Notes: a model not told the origin generated them from the sequence alone. A DNA stretch of 64,000 nucleotides from an uncultured Lachnospiraceae bacterium (GCA_900317585.1 ONHG01000007.1:1-64000), one strand, 5' to 3'. Shown: positions 34,854-43,390, counted from the stretch's first letter. A program made the numbers and translations.

Positions 34854-36446
34854 CTAGTTTCTTCCAAACTCAGTAAGCACAAGTCCGTCATTTCTATCGA
34901 GTGTCATGCCGATGCTCCACTCATTGATGAACAGGAGAAGCGGATTTCCCTTCATGTCGACAACCTTCTTCATATCGCTTGTTCCGTTAATTGTATCTAC
35001 ATTGACCTCATCCTTGTTCTCAATCCATCTGATATGCTCATATGGCAGATTCTCAAGTCTGATCTGGACATTGTACTCATTTTCAAGTCTGAATTTAAGA
35101 ACATCAAACTGAAGCACACCGACCACGCCGACTATAATTTCTTCCATGCCGCCCTTGTACTCCTGGAACATCTGGATAGCACCCTCCTGCGCTATCTGTG
35201 TGACGCCCTTTACAAACTGCTTTCTCTTCATGGAATCAACAAGTGATATCCTCGCAAAATGCTCAGGTGCAAATGTCGGGATGCCCTCAAACTCAAATTT
35301 ATCCTTTGCTGTCGTGAGTGTATCTCCTATAGAGTATACGCCCGGGTCAAACACACCTATGATGTCGCCCGCATATGCCTTGTCCACTATTTTTCTCTCA
35401 TCTGCCATCATCTGCTGCGGCTGTGAAAGCTTTAAGCTCTTGCCTCCCTGCACATGGTATACCTCCATGCCGGCTGTAAACTGTCCGGAGCAGATTCGCA
35501 TAAATGCTATTCTGTCCCTGTGATTTTTATTCATGTTGGCCTGAATTTTGAATACAAATGCAGAAAAATCCTCTGAAAAAGGATCAATCATTCCGATGTC
35601 AGAGCGTCTTGCTGTCGGTGCATATGTCATCTTAAGGAAATGCTGTAAAAATGTCTCAACACCAAAGTTTGTGAGAGCAGAGCCGAAAAATACAGGTGAA
35701 AGCTCTCCCTTTGTGACAAGCTCCATGTCAAAATCTGCACTGGCGCCATCCAACAGCTCAATCTCATCCATGAGCTGACTTTTAAATTCCTCTCCGATCT
35801 CATCGGAAAGAGCCGGATCATCTATATGAATAATCTTCTCCGAGCCCTCCTTTGTGCCCTTTAAGGTGTCTGCAAAGGTCATGACCTCCTTGCTGTTTCT
35901 GTCATACACACCCTTAAACTGCTTTCCTGAGCCTATCGGCCAGTTGATAGGACATGTCGCGATGCCCAGCTCTTTTTCGATGTCATCGAGAAGCTCAAAC
36001 GTATCGTTGGCATCACGGTCCATCTTGTTTATGAATGTAAAAATAGGGATATGTCTCATGACACAGACCTTAAAGAGCTTTCTGGTCTGTGCCTCAACAC
36101 CCTTGCTTGCATCAATTACCATGACGGCCGAATCGGCTGCCATGAGTGTACGGTATGTGTCCTCTGAGAAATCCTGGTGTCCCGGTGTATCAAGGATATT
36201 GATGCAATATCCGTCATAATTAAACTGTAATACAGATGAAGTAACCGAAATACCTCTCTGCTTTTCTATCTCCATCCAGTCCGAAACAGCATGCTTTGCC
36301 GTAGCCTTTCCCTTTACCGAACCGGCCTGGTTTATTGCCCCTCCGTACAAAAGAAACTTCTCTGTCAGAGTAGTCTTTCCTGCATCCGGATGGGAAATTA
36401 TTGCAAATGTTCTTCTTTTTTCTATTTCCTGTCTTAAGTTATCCAC
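34854..36446 (-). CDS. prfC: Peptide chain release factor 3
   Basis: The 530-residue translational GTPase has G1 SHPDAGKTTLTEK (about residues 14-26), the Thr switch region, G3 DTPGHQDFSEDT and G4 NKMDRD, followed by EF-G-like domains II and III, and no EF-G domains IV-V. RF3 recycles RF1/RF2 after peptide release. I use GTG at 36446: GGAGG lies eight bases before it, whereas the upstream TTG at 36461 is part of the ribosome binding site. It is monocistronic. Confidence 0.94.
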   Translation of the reverse strand: MDNLRQEIEKRRTFAIISHPDAGKTTLTEKFLLYGGAINQAGSVKGKATAKHAVSDWMEIEKQRGISVTSSVLQFNYDGYCINILDTPGHQDFSEDTYRTLMAADSAVMVIDASKGVEAQTRKLFKVCVMRHIPIFTFINKMDRDANDTFELLDDIEKELGIATCPINWPIGSGKQFKGVYDRNSKEVMTFADTLKGTKEGSEKIIHIDDPALSDEIGEEFKSQLMDEIELLDGASADFDMELVTKGELSPVFFGSALTNFGVETFLQHFLKMTYAPTARRSDIGMIDPFSEDFSAFVFKIQANMNKNHRDRIAFMRICSGQFTAGMEVYHVQGGKSLKLSQPQQMMADERKIVDKAYAGDIIGVFDPGVYSIGDTLTTAKDKFEFEGIPTFAPEHFARISLVDSMKRKQFVKGVTQIAQEGAIQMFQEYKGGMEEIIVGVVGVLQFDVLKFRLENEYNVQIRLENLPYEHIRWIENKDEVNVDTINGTSDMKKVVDMKGNPLLLFINEWSIGMTLDRNDGLVLTEFGRN

Positions 36447-36524
36447 TGATATTTCCTCCAAACAAAATCAGAGTATAGTATAGCTTAAAACGGTTTCCAT
36501 TTCAAGACACTAAAAATTCATGTA

Positions 36525-37151
36525 TCAGTCCATCATCGATATGACAATATTTGATGCCCCGATATTTGTCTTGCGCTTGATAATGTCCTCTATCTGAGCT
36601 CTCTTTTCATCAGTCACATCTTCCTTTCCAACAATCACATCACAGCATTCATCACTGAGACTTACCACAGCATTCTTAAAGCCCTTTGCCTCCAGCATCA
36701 TCTGGGCATCCTCCTCCATCTGTGCATTTTCTGTCAGCTTCACCATGGCATCGACCGCGCTCTTCTTCTCGGCCTCTGACACTCCTGCATCATCGATAAT
36801 CTTCTGCAGAGCCTCCTTGTTCTTTGAGCGCACCTGCTCGCGTCCCAGCTTCACCTGTGCCACACACTCCTCGCTCTCTGTGGATGCACTTGTCAGTACC
36901 GTTTCGCCGGCATTTAATATTTCCTCTGTCGAGTCTGTCTCAAGCGCAACCTCATCTGATGCCTGTGTATCCTCACATTCCTTAGACTCCTTTGTATCTG
37001 CCTTTCCATTTACAGCCTCGATTTCAGTGGAAAGCACATCCTTTGCATTCATAAAAGTATCCCTGTTATCGTAGCTTATGTAACCGACCACTGCCAAAAG
37101 AAGTGCAAGTGTCGTAATAATTATCTGATTTTTATGGCTGCCTTTCTTCAC
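36525..37151 (-). CDS. spoIIIAH: Stage III sporulation protein AH
   Basis: The 208-residue protein has one N-terminal membrane helix (residues 8-26), an acidic linker and a C-terminal YscJ/FliF-like ring domain (about 105-208). In sporulation the mother-cell SpoIIIAH domain binds forespore SpoIIQ across the septum to form the feeding channel. The GTG start sits two bases after the spoIIIAG stop, with AGGGAGG inside the end of spoIIIAG. It is the last gene of the complete spoIIIAA-AH operon. Confidence 0.92.
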   Translation of the reverse strand: MKKGSHKNQIIITTLALLLAVVGYISYDNRDTFMNAKDVLSTEIEAVNGKADTKESKECEDTQASDEVALETDSTEEILNAGETVLTSASTESEECVAQVKLGREQVRSKNKEALQKIIDDAGVSEAEKKSAVDAMVKLTENAQMEEDAQMMLEAKGFKNAVVSLSDECCDVIVGKEDVTDEKRAQIEDIIKRKTNIGASNIVISMMD

Positions 37152-37153
37152 TT

Positions 37154-37702
37154 TTATTCCTCCCTGGATATCATTTTTGCTATTTTTATTTTATGCATTG
37201 GCACATCAAATAATGCAGAAACCGCATTAGAAATATCGTTGTTTACCTGTGGGCTTCCTCCGCCCTGCGCTACCACAAGCACTCCTGAAACAGTCGGTTT
37301 GTCCGTGCTTGTGACATAAGGTACGCTTGCATTCTCGTCATCGTATATGACCGTAGTCTTTTCAATGCTCTCCGAGGTCTCCTTAGTATCCTTATCCACT
37401 ATCCTTGTGCCATCGTCTGACAGCGTAATCATCACAGATACCTCACCCACACCGTCCATCCTTTCAAGAATACCCTCAAGCTTTTTTTCAAGCAGCTTCT
37501 CATATTCTTCATCATCGCAGGTGCTTTCACTTACTGACTTAGCTTTAGCTTTCTTTTGTGAATTACTACAGGTCTTTCTATCCTCTTTTACCGGAAGCAC
37601 CACAATAAGAAGCAGTACTCCAACAAGTAAAATCACTATGTAGTCAGTTTTCTTCAGCTTCGAAAGCCGTAAACAAATCTGTCGTATCCGCGTCATATTC
37701 AT
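37154..37702 (-). CDS. spoIIIAG: Stage III sporulation protein AG
   Basis: The 182-residue protein has a basic N-terminus, one membrane helix (about residues 21-36), and a soluble domain with the family motifs LEGILERMDGVGEVSVMITL and GVLVVAQGGGSP. In Bacillus it forms the large ring of the SpoIIIA-SpoIIQ channel. The ATG has GAGGGG seven bases upstream and lies 59 bases inside spoIIIAF, so the two genes overlap in different frames. At 182 residues it is shorter than the Bacillus protein. Confidence 0.9.
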   Translation of the reverse strand: MNMTRIRQICLRLSKLKKTDYIVILLVGVLLLIVVLPVKEDRKTCSNSQKKAKAKSVSESTCDDEEYEKLLEKKLEGILERMDGVGEVSVMITLSDDGTRIVDKDTKETSESIEKTTVIYDDENASVPYVTSTDKPTVSGVLVVAQGGGSPQVNNDISNAVSALFDVPMHKIKIAKMISREE

Positions 37703-37895
37703 ACGAAATCCCCTCTATTTTCTTTGTAAGCTCAGCAAATCTCATGTCATATTCATACCCTGCCGCAAGAGGTTTTAGAATAATGACCGCCAAAAACACC
37801 CCAAGCATAAACCTAAAGTACCTCCTATACTGCTCCTTTGGCGTTAAATATGTCATTACCATGAAAAAAAATGCCAGATACAAATAACTCTTCAT
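37644..37895 (-). CDS. spoIIIAF: Stage III sporulation protein AF, short form
   Basis: The 83-residue product has the two N-terminal membrane helices of SpoIIIAF (about residues 3-17 and 27-45, including YRRYFRFMLGVFLAVIILKP) and then ends after a short acidic tail. Bacillus SpoIIIAF is about 206 residues, with a soluble ring-forming domain after the helices; that domain is missing. The position, six bases after spoIIIAE and overlapping spoIIIAG, leaves no room for it. GGGAGG lies ten bases before the ATG. Identity rests on order and the helices. Confidence 0.82.
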   Translation of the reverse strand: MKSYLYLAFFFMVMTYLTPKEQYRRYFRFMLGVFLAVIILKPLAAGYEYDMRFAELTKKIEGISYEYDADTTDLFTAFEAEEN

Positions 37896-37901
37896 GCCCT
37901 A

Positions 37902-39050
37902 TCAACCTCCCATAAAGCTTGTAGATGCACATACTATCGCAATCACTATAAAAAACAATATAGATGCATCTCTTATCACGATATAATACAGATTTCCTGC
38001 CCTGGCAACGGCTTCTATGCCCTCCACAATCCTGTTGTCTGAGACCGGCTGCAACGCAGCGGAAAGCAATCTGTACATCAGCGAAAAGATTAGTGTTTTT
38101 ACAAGCGGGGTCAGCACAATGAAAAAGAGCACGATAATCGCCGCCATACCAACACTGTTTTTTATGAGCATCGCACAGCCAAGCATAATTTCACCTGCAC
38201 CCTGCCCAAGCCTCCCCACACCCGGTATCGCCTGAAAACTTTTTAAGATAAGGCTTTCCGATATTTTGTCCTTTGCGGGAGCAATCATGGCCTGGACTAT
38301 GCCTACGCCTGCCACTATCTTTATGGATGCCTTCATTATTTTTATAACTGCTGATTCAATAAACTCTGCAAGCTTTTCAAGCTTCTTTTCACTAGATACG
38401 TGATTGAGCACCTCAAGCACCAGAAACAGATGAATTCCCGGTATGAGCACCAGCTTTATAAGCCACTCCACTACATAAATGAGCACAAATGCCAGCATGT
38501 AAAAGCCTGATGCCGAAAATCCTTTTCCGGACGCAAGAAGTACTGTCGCATATGCCGGCACAAGCGCTGTAAGATAAGTCAAAAGCACATCAATACAGCC
38601 CTTTGCCACATCAGACAACACAAAAAAAGATGCCATAAGCATTGATATAACCGATGCATACATAAACAGAAAACTTACATTGTATACATAATCCTGCCGC
38701 CAGAAAATAAGCCTTGAAAACACCATAAAAAGTATCGTATAGCACAGCACATTTATAATAACAGGCTTCACCGCCGCTATCTCATAAAAAAACAGCTCAT
38801 AAATATACTCACAGATTTTTTCACCTGCCTTTTGATCTCCTGCCAGAATGGCATCCACTATATCCGAAAACGATAGTCTGTCCGGCAGATAATCCTTTGA
38901 ATATTTTTCAATCTCTGACATATCTATTTTTTCAAGCATCTGCTGCTCAATTCTATCTGTGATTTCGGTGTCCGACGCATACACAAAACACTGCGGCAAA
39001 AACACTACAGCCAATATGATTATTATCAAAATATATTTTCTACAAATCAA
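37902..39050 (-). CDS. spoIIIAE: Stage III sporulation protein AE
   Basis: The polytopic membrane protein has a signal-like N-terminus (ICRKYILIIIILAVVFLPQC) and about 7-8 further hydrophobic segments after residue 90. It belongs to the SpoIIIAE family, proposed as the export-gate-like part of the SpoIIIA complex. I place the start at a TTG at 39050, which overlaps the spoIIIAD stop (TTGA) and follows GGAGAG by five bases; a GTG at 39080 is an alternative. The resulting length of 382 residues is close to the Bacillus protein. Confidence 0.88.
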   Translation of the reverse strand: MICRKYILIIIILAVVFLPQCFVYASDTEITDRIEQQMLEKIDMSEIEKYSKDYLPDRLSFSDIVDAILAGDQKAGEKICEYIYELFFYEIAAVKPVIINVLCYTILFMVFSRLIFWRQDYVYNVSFLFMYASVISMLMASFFVLSDVAKGCIDVLLTYLTALVPAYATVLLASGKGFSASGFYMLAFVLIYVVEWLIKLVLIPGIHLFLVLEVLNHVSSEKKLEKLAEFIESAVIKIMKASIKIVAGVGIVQAMIAPAKDKISESLILKSFQAIPGVGRLGQGAGEIMLGCAMLIKNSVGMAAIIVLFFIVLTPLVKTLIFSLMYRLLSAALQPVSDNRIVEGIEAVARAGNLYYIVIRDASILFFIVIAIVCASTSFMGG

Positions 39051-39424
39051 AACAGCTCTCCAATCAGCTCTATCAGGCACGACATCACCGGAATTGACAT
39101 CACAACAATTGCTCCCTTCGCAAAAAGCTCTATCTGCGATGCAATTGCGCTATGACCGCAGTCCTTACAGATTGAGGATGAAAACTCCGCAATATATGCA
39201 ATCCCAAGTATCTTTACCATAGTGACAAAAAATGCCGGTTCCACAGGAAGCTTTGAAAGAAGTCCTTTAAAAAACTCAATTGTTGTGCCGAGCTGCTCCA
39301 ATGCAAAAGCAAAAATTATAGTGCCACAGGCTACTGAAAGAAGCATTGAAAGCTCAGGCCTGTCACGCTTTAAAAGCACTGCAAAAAATACTGCCGCAAT
39401 TCCTATTATCCCAATCTTCAACAT
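39047..39424 (-). CDS. spoIIIAD: Stage III sporulation protein AD
   Basis: The 125-residue membrane protein starts MLKIGIIGIAAVFFAVLLKR and has about four hydrophobic segments, typical of SpoIIIAC/AD family members resembling SpoIIIAC duplicated in part. The ATG is one base after the spoIIIAC stop; an upstream in-frame ATG within spoIIIAC is disregarded because the family begins MLKIxxIG. It is part of the mother-cell-expressed channel operon. Confidence 0.88.
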   Translation of the reverse strand: MLKIGIIGIAAVFFAVLLKRDRPELSMLLSVACGTIIFAFALEQLGTTIEFFKGLLSKLPVEPAFFVTMVKILGIAYIAEFSSSICKDCGHSAIASQIELFAKGAIVVMSIPVMSCLIELIGELF

Positions 39425-39425
39425 A

Positions 39426-39626
39426 TTACAAAGAAAACATATCCTGCATTGTCTTAAACAGCTCACTTATATATGGCACAATCCAGAACAATACGATCAC
39501 AAGCCCGGCCAGACTAAGCAGGAAAGTCATTTCCTCCCTTCCACTGTGTTTTAAGACCTGTCCGAGCACCGTAATCACTATTCCAAGTGCTGCTATCTTA
39601 AAAATAATCGAAATCTCCATCATCAA
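39426..39626 (-). CDS. spoIIIAC: Stage III sporulation protein AC
   Basis: The 66-residue protein has two membrane helices (about residues 5-20 and 33-52) and the conserved GREEMTFLLSLAGLV segment of SpoIIIAC. It is the smallest member of the SpoIIIA complex. It lies between spoIIIAB (47 bases upstream) and spoIIIAD (one base downstream). Confidence 0.9.
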   Translation of the reverse strand: MMMEISIIFKIAALGIVITVLGQVLKHSGREEMTFLLSLAGLVIVLFWIVPYISELFKTMQDMFSL

Positions 39627-39673
39627 GTCCTTTCATCGCATACAACAATATGTTTAATCGGATTACCACATTT

Positions 39674-40189
39674 TTATATAAGCATTATTGATATCATAAT
39701 CCCTCCCAAAATACCCACCGGACAAATCACCTTCATTTTTTCAACATAATCTTTCCTGTAAAAATCTATCTGTTTATGTATGTCCAAAGCACATTCCTTA
39801 AGCCGCTGCTCCATCGCAGCTGCATTTTTTTCAAAGAATGCACCTCCCATTTCAACTATCATTTTCTTTATTTTTTCATCAGATATCCTGCCACAAAGCA
39901 CAGTCCCCCACACAGCCCTCCAGCCCTCCTCTCCGCTTTTACAGCTCCTGTTTGAAAGTGCCTCTCCCATTCTCCTGCAGCCCTCATTAAACACCTCGCT
40001 CTTTCCTCTTATGCTGTTAAAAAACTGTGGTGCCTTCATTCTTTCTCCTGCCAGATAAAATGCCCCCTTTTCAAGCAAAAGCATGAAATCATACAGCATC
40101 GCTATATCTGCCTTTTTTCTTTTGCTGTAATCGTTTATCAGCCCCAATATCGCAAACAGTACTATACAAAAGCCTGTAAGCTTCATCAT
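39674..40189 (-). CDS. spoIIIAB: Stage III sporulation protein AB
   Basis: The 171-residue protein is the same length as in Bacillus. It has an N-terminal helix (MKLTGFCIVLFAILGL), a charged helical middle and a C-terminal hydrophobic anchor (VGILGGIMISIMLI). It is related to GspF-type platform proteins. The ATG lies 101 bases inside spoIIIAA in another frame; since both reading frames keep normal family lengths, the overlap appears real. Confidence 0.9.
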   Translation of the reverse strand: MMKLTGFCIVLFAILGLINDYSKRKKADIAMLYDFMLLLEKGAFYLAGERMKAPQFFNSIRGKSEVFNEGCRRMGEALSNRSCKSGEEGWRAVWGTVLCGRISDEKIKKMIVEMGGAFFEKNAAAMEQRLKECALDIHKQIDFYRKDYVEKMKVICPVGILGGIMISIMLI

Positions 40190-41039
40190 AAATGCTATAG
40201 CGCCTCACCCCTTTTTCATCATGGTCTATAAACACAAACCGTTCTATGGCATGTGGCAGAATTTTTCTTCGCAGATCATCTGCATTGGTGCCATGTACAC
40301 TGCCAAGTATCCTTATTCCGCAACTCACAAGCTGATTTAATGCCTCGATATCACCTTCTCCTCCCAGCTCATCCACCGCAATCACATCCGGGGACATAGA
40401 GCGCAAAAGCATCCTCATGCCAAGTGACTTCGGACAGTTATCCAGCACATCACTGGAATTGCCTATATCGTTTTGAGCCACTCCCAAGTAGCACGCTGCT
40501 ATCTCCGAGCGCTCATCGACCACCGACACCTTAAGAGCTTTTTTTCCGTCACAGCCATCTGAAAGTATCCTTATGCAGTCTCTTAAAAATGTTGTTTTTC
40601 CTTCTCCCGGCCGTGATATAACCAATGTATTGTAAATGCTGTTTTCATCCCGGATATAAGGCATCAGTGGCATTGCAACGTCCTTTATCTGATGGGCAAT
40701 TCTGATATTTAAGGACGCTATCTCACTGACTGCTGTAACCTTTCCTCCATCGCAGCCCATCTGCCCTGCAATTCCCACACGATGACCTCCCTCCACTGTA
40801 AAATAGCCTGCTGCAAGCTGCGGTGCTATCGCGTGGAATGAATATCCGCTCAGATAATTTATCATCTCCTCAATATCGCTATGTGAGATATACACTCCGG
40901 CTCTACATCCTCCCGCAAACATATACTGCACCTGCTTTCCGGCGCGCACCCTGATTTCCTCCAGACCACACGGCATGTACGCTTCTGCCTCAGCCTTCAT
41001 CTTTTGTGGCAGATAATCAATTATATCCATATTTTTCAC
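40089..41039 (-). CDS. spoIIIAA: Stage III sporulation protein AA, secretion-type ATPase
   Basis: The 316-residue ATPase has Walker A SRPGEGKTTFLRD (about residues 139-151), Walker B SPDVIAVDELGGEGD (about 213) and the later GSVHG motif. It is predicted to energise the SpoIIIA channel in the mother cell. AAGGAG lies eight bases before the ATG. The arm of palindromic element C begins 16 bases upstream of the start codon, so the operon promoter must be inside or beyond that element. Confidence 0.93.
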   Translation of the reverse strand: MKNMDIIDYLPQKMKAEAEAYMPCGLEEIRVRAGKQVQYMFAGGCRAGVYISHSDIEEMINYLSGYSFHAIAPQLAAGYFTVEGGHRVGIAGQMGCDGGKVTAVSEIASLNIRIAHQIKDVAMPLMPYIRDENSIYNTLVISRPGEGKTTFLRDCIRILSDGCDGKKALKVSVVDERSEIAACYLGVAQNDIGNSSDVLDNCPKSLGMRMLLRSMSPDVIAVDELGGEGDIEALNQLVSCGIRILGSVHGTNADDLRRKILPHAIERFVFIDHDEKGVRRYSIYDEAYRLLYSTVCDIGADKRLQQKKKGRYSDAV

Positions 41040-41054
41040 TCCTTATCGCCACTT

Positions 41055-41329
41055 CGGTGGCAGGTCGGGATAGGGCTTATGCGTGTGGCTGCAGTGTCGC
41101 AGAAGCGTATAGCGGAGCTATTTAGAGTCTGTTAAATTATGCTTTGAAGCACAGAAATGCCGAGGCATGGACGCCGAGGCAAGGAGATATCGAGCCCGGA
41201 CGGCGAGTATCGACGGTTTCGTCAGGCATAGAAGTACTTACTGCATAATTTATACAGAGTCTTAATAGCGCAGCGTAGCTTCTGCGACACTGCAGCCACA
41301 CGCGTGAGCCCTATCCCGACCTGCCACCG
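41055..41329 (+). repeat. Palindromic element C with TwoAYGGAY-like core, directly upstream of spoIIIAA
   Basis: This 275-bp palindrome has outer arms pairing perfectly over 23 bases (from CGGTGGCAGGTCGGGATAGG) and again over 26 bases (GCGTGTGGCTGCAGTGTCGC plus AGAAGC). The plus-strand core repeats the plan of element B: AGAAATGCCGAGGC-ATGGAC-GCCGAGGC, AAGGAGATATCGAGCC-CGGAC-GGCGAGTATC, then GACG-GTTT-CGTC and GCATAATT. Both hairpins contain CGAG facing CGAG, which can form tandem G-A pairs. The second loop reads CCGGAC where B has ACGGAC. Arm sequences differ from B, but complementarity is kept. Confidence 0.82.
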
Positions 41330-41344
41330 ACAGTTATTCAAATT

Positions 41345-41385
41345 AAAAAAGGACACAGACGATTCTGATAAATCATCTATGTCCT
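41345..41385 (-). terminator. Terminator of argS
   Basis: On the minus strand AGGACATAGATGATT pairs with AATCGTCTGTGTCCT (a few mismatches), followed by TTTTTTAATT. It lies about 50 bases after the argS stop and 16 bases before element C. Confidence 0.85.
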
Positions 41386-41437
41386 ATTTATATTACATGT
41401 CCAATTGTTTTAGAACATGAAATTACTACTATTAATA

Positions 41438-43231
41438 TTACATCCTGTCAGGAGCTGAGAATCCAAGCATATCGATACAAGCCTCAAGTATCTCCTTTGT
41501 GAGCACAAGCAGCGAAATATATGACTTCTTAAGCTCTTCATTCTCCTCAGAAAGAATCTTTGTGTCATGGTAGAAGCCGTTGAATGCGTTGGCAAGCTCG
41601 TAGATGTATGCACATATCTTGTGTGGTGCAGACTCCTCGTATGCACTCTCAATTGTAGCATTGAACTTTGCCAGAGAGAGCATGAGATTCTTCTGTCCTG
41701 CATTGACTGCCGGCATGATTGCATCCTTCAGTGCGCTGATGTCGCCACCCTTTGCCTCATACTTTGACAGGATTGACTTGATACGCACGATTGTATAAAG
41801 TATATATGGACCTGTGTTACCCTCAAAGGATGTAAATCTGTCGATATCAAAGATGTAATCCTTGCTCGCCTGATTGGACAAATCACCATACTTGACTGCT
41901 GCAAGCGCTACAGTTTTGGCTGTCTGCTCAGCCTCCGCCTCGTCTATATTCAGATTCTCTTTTTCCTTCTGGTTTTCCTTAATCTTATTGAGCATCTCAT
42001 CGTCAATTTCCTTGAGGAGGTACTCAAGACGCATTACTCCACCGTCTCTTGTCTTGAAAGGCTTGCCGTCCTTACCATTCATGGTTCCAAAGCCGATATG
42101 TACAAGCTCTGTAGTATCAGGTACTATGCCTGTCTTTCTTGCGCAGCGGAACACCTGGATAAAGTGCATTGACTGACGTGCGTCTGCCAGATAAATCACA
42201 CGGTCAGGGTTGTTCTCCTTCATACGCATAACAAGTGTTGCAAGGTCTGTAGTGCTGTAAAGTGAAGCTCCGTCAGACTTTAGGATGATACATGGCGGAA
42301 TCTCCTTTGTATCTGTATCCTCCTTCACATCCACAACCAAAGCACCCTCACTCATATGTGCAAAGCCCTTTTCCTTCATCATTTCAACCATCTCAGGTAC
42401 ATATGGCTGCGCATCCGACTCGCCCTTCCACAGCTCAAAATGGACGTTCAGATTCTCATAATTTCTCTTAAGGTCTGTTACAGAGACATTCATGATGTGT
42501 GAAAGCAGTGCCTGATAGCCTCTCCTGCCTCCCTGGAGCTCCTTTGTGGCAAGAAGTGCTGCCTCCTTGAAGCTCTCATCTGATTTTGACTTACCGCTGG
42601 CTGTCGGATAGATGTCCTCAAGCTCTGATATGGTAAACGGTGCCTCCTTCGGGTACTCTCCTGTATAGCTCTCATCAAAATAAACGAGGTCAGGCTTTCT
42701 CTCGCGAAGCTCTGTAATGATAAGTCCCATCTGAAGTCCCCAGTCACCGAGATGCACATCACCAATCACATTGTGTCCCATGAACTTTGCGATACGCTTA
42801 ACGCTCTCTCCGATTACTGCTGAACGAAGATGACCTACATGAAGAGGCTTTGCCACGTTTGGTCCGCCGTAATCCACTACTATAGTGAGTGGCTTTTTGG
42901 CCTTCTCCAAGCCGTATCTGCCCTCATCATCCTTCATATCGTTCATATATTTTGCCAGAAAAGCGGTATCCATTTTGATATTAAGAAATCCCGGCTTTAC
43001 TGATTCTACTGACTCAAACATCTCATCTGACTCAAGTAGCGCCGCTACCTTGTCTGAGATCATAAATGGTGCACACTTATACTCTTTTGCTGCTGCCATT
43101 GCTCCGTTACACTGGAACTCACAAAGGTCCGGTCTGTTTGAAAGTGTAACCTTTCCGTACTTCTCGTCATATCCTGCACTGACGAATGTCTTTGTCACTT
43201 CCTCTGATATCAAATTAATCAGTTTTTTCAT
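41438..43231 (-). CDS. argS: Arginyl-tRNA synthetase
   Basis: The 597-residue class I synthetase has an N-terminal Add-1 domain, the HIGH-type motif in PLHVGHLRSAVIGE (about residues 131-144), the arginine-site region, and the C-terminal anticodon-binding (DALR) domain ending in GFSAPDRM. The KMSKS site is replaced by KTRDGGVMRLEYL, as in many ArgRS. It charges tRNA-Arg, including the CCG tRNA in this window. No T-box leader is seen; a small hairpin (43252-43271) precedes its AGGAGG site. Confidence 0.96.
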   Translation of the reverse strand: MKKLINLISEEVTKTFVSAGYDEKYGKVTLSNRPDLCEFQCNGAMAAAKEYKCAPFMISDKVAALLESDEMFESVESVKPGFLNIKMDTAFLAKYMNDMKDDEGRYGLEKAKKPLTIVVDYGGPNVAKPLHVGHLRSAVIGESVKRIAKFMGHNVIGDVHLGDWGLQMGLIITELRERKPDLVYFDESYTGEYPKEAPFTISELEDIYPTASGKSKSDESFKEAALLATKELQGGRRGYQALLSHIMNVSVTDLKRNYENLNVHFELWKGESDAQPYVPEMVEMMKEKGFAHMSEGALVVDVKEDTDTKEIPPCIILKSDGASLYSTTDLATLVMRMKENNPDRVIYLADARQSMHFIQVFRCARKTGIVPDTTELVHIGFGTMNGKDGKPFKTRDGGVMRLEYLLKEIDDEMLNKIKENQKEKENLNIDEAEAEQTAKTVALAAVKYGDLSNQASKDYIFDIDRFTSFEGNTGPYILYTIVRIKSILSKYEAKGGDISALKDAIMPAVNAGQKNLMLSLAKFNATIESAYEESAPHKICAYIYELANAFNGFYHDTKILSEENEELKKSYISLLVLTKEILEACIDMLGFSAPDRM

Positions 43232-43361
43232 TGTATTCCTCCTGATATATAGCTGTTTTGCGTCAAACAGCGAATATACTTATATTAGCACACAAATGAA
43301 TTGCTTTCAATATCAACCATCATTTTTGCCTTCTGAGTAAATATTAACCGGCAACGTAACC

Positions 43362-43390
43362 TTGCATTTGCACCCCAAAAGGAGTATGAT
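43362..43390 (+). promoter_or_regulatory. Promoter of the 43.4-kb S-component gene
   Basis: TTGCAT, a 17-base spacer and TATGAT lie 33 bases upstream of the start codon. No riboswitch fits in the short leader. Confidence 0.6.

Noticed and set aside
34691-34891. 66-codon minus-strand ORF overlapping the end of prfC
   Set aside because: It shares prfC bases in another frame, has no ribosome binding site and no recognisable family; part of it is mentioned only as a possible remnant.
43232-43290. Possible T-box leader of argS
   Set aside because: Only a 7-bp hairpin is present; there is no T-box sequence or terminator/antiterminator pair in the short gap.
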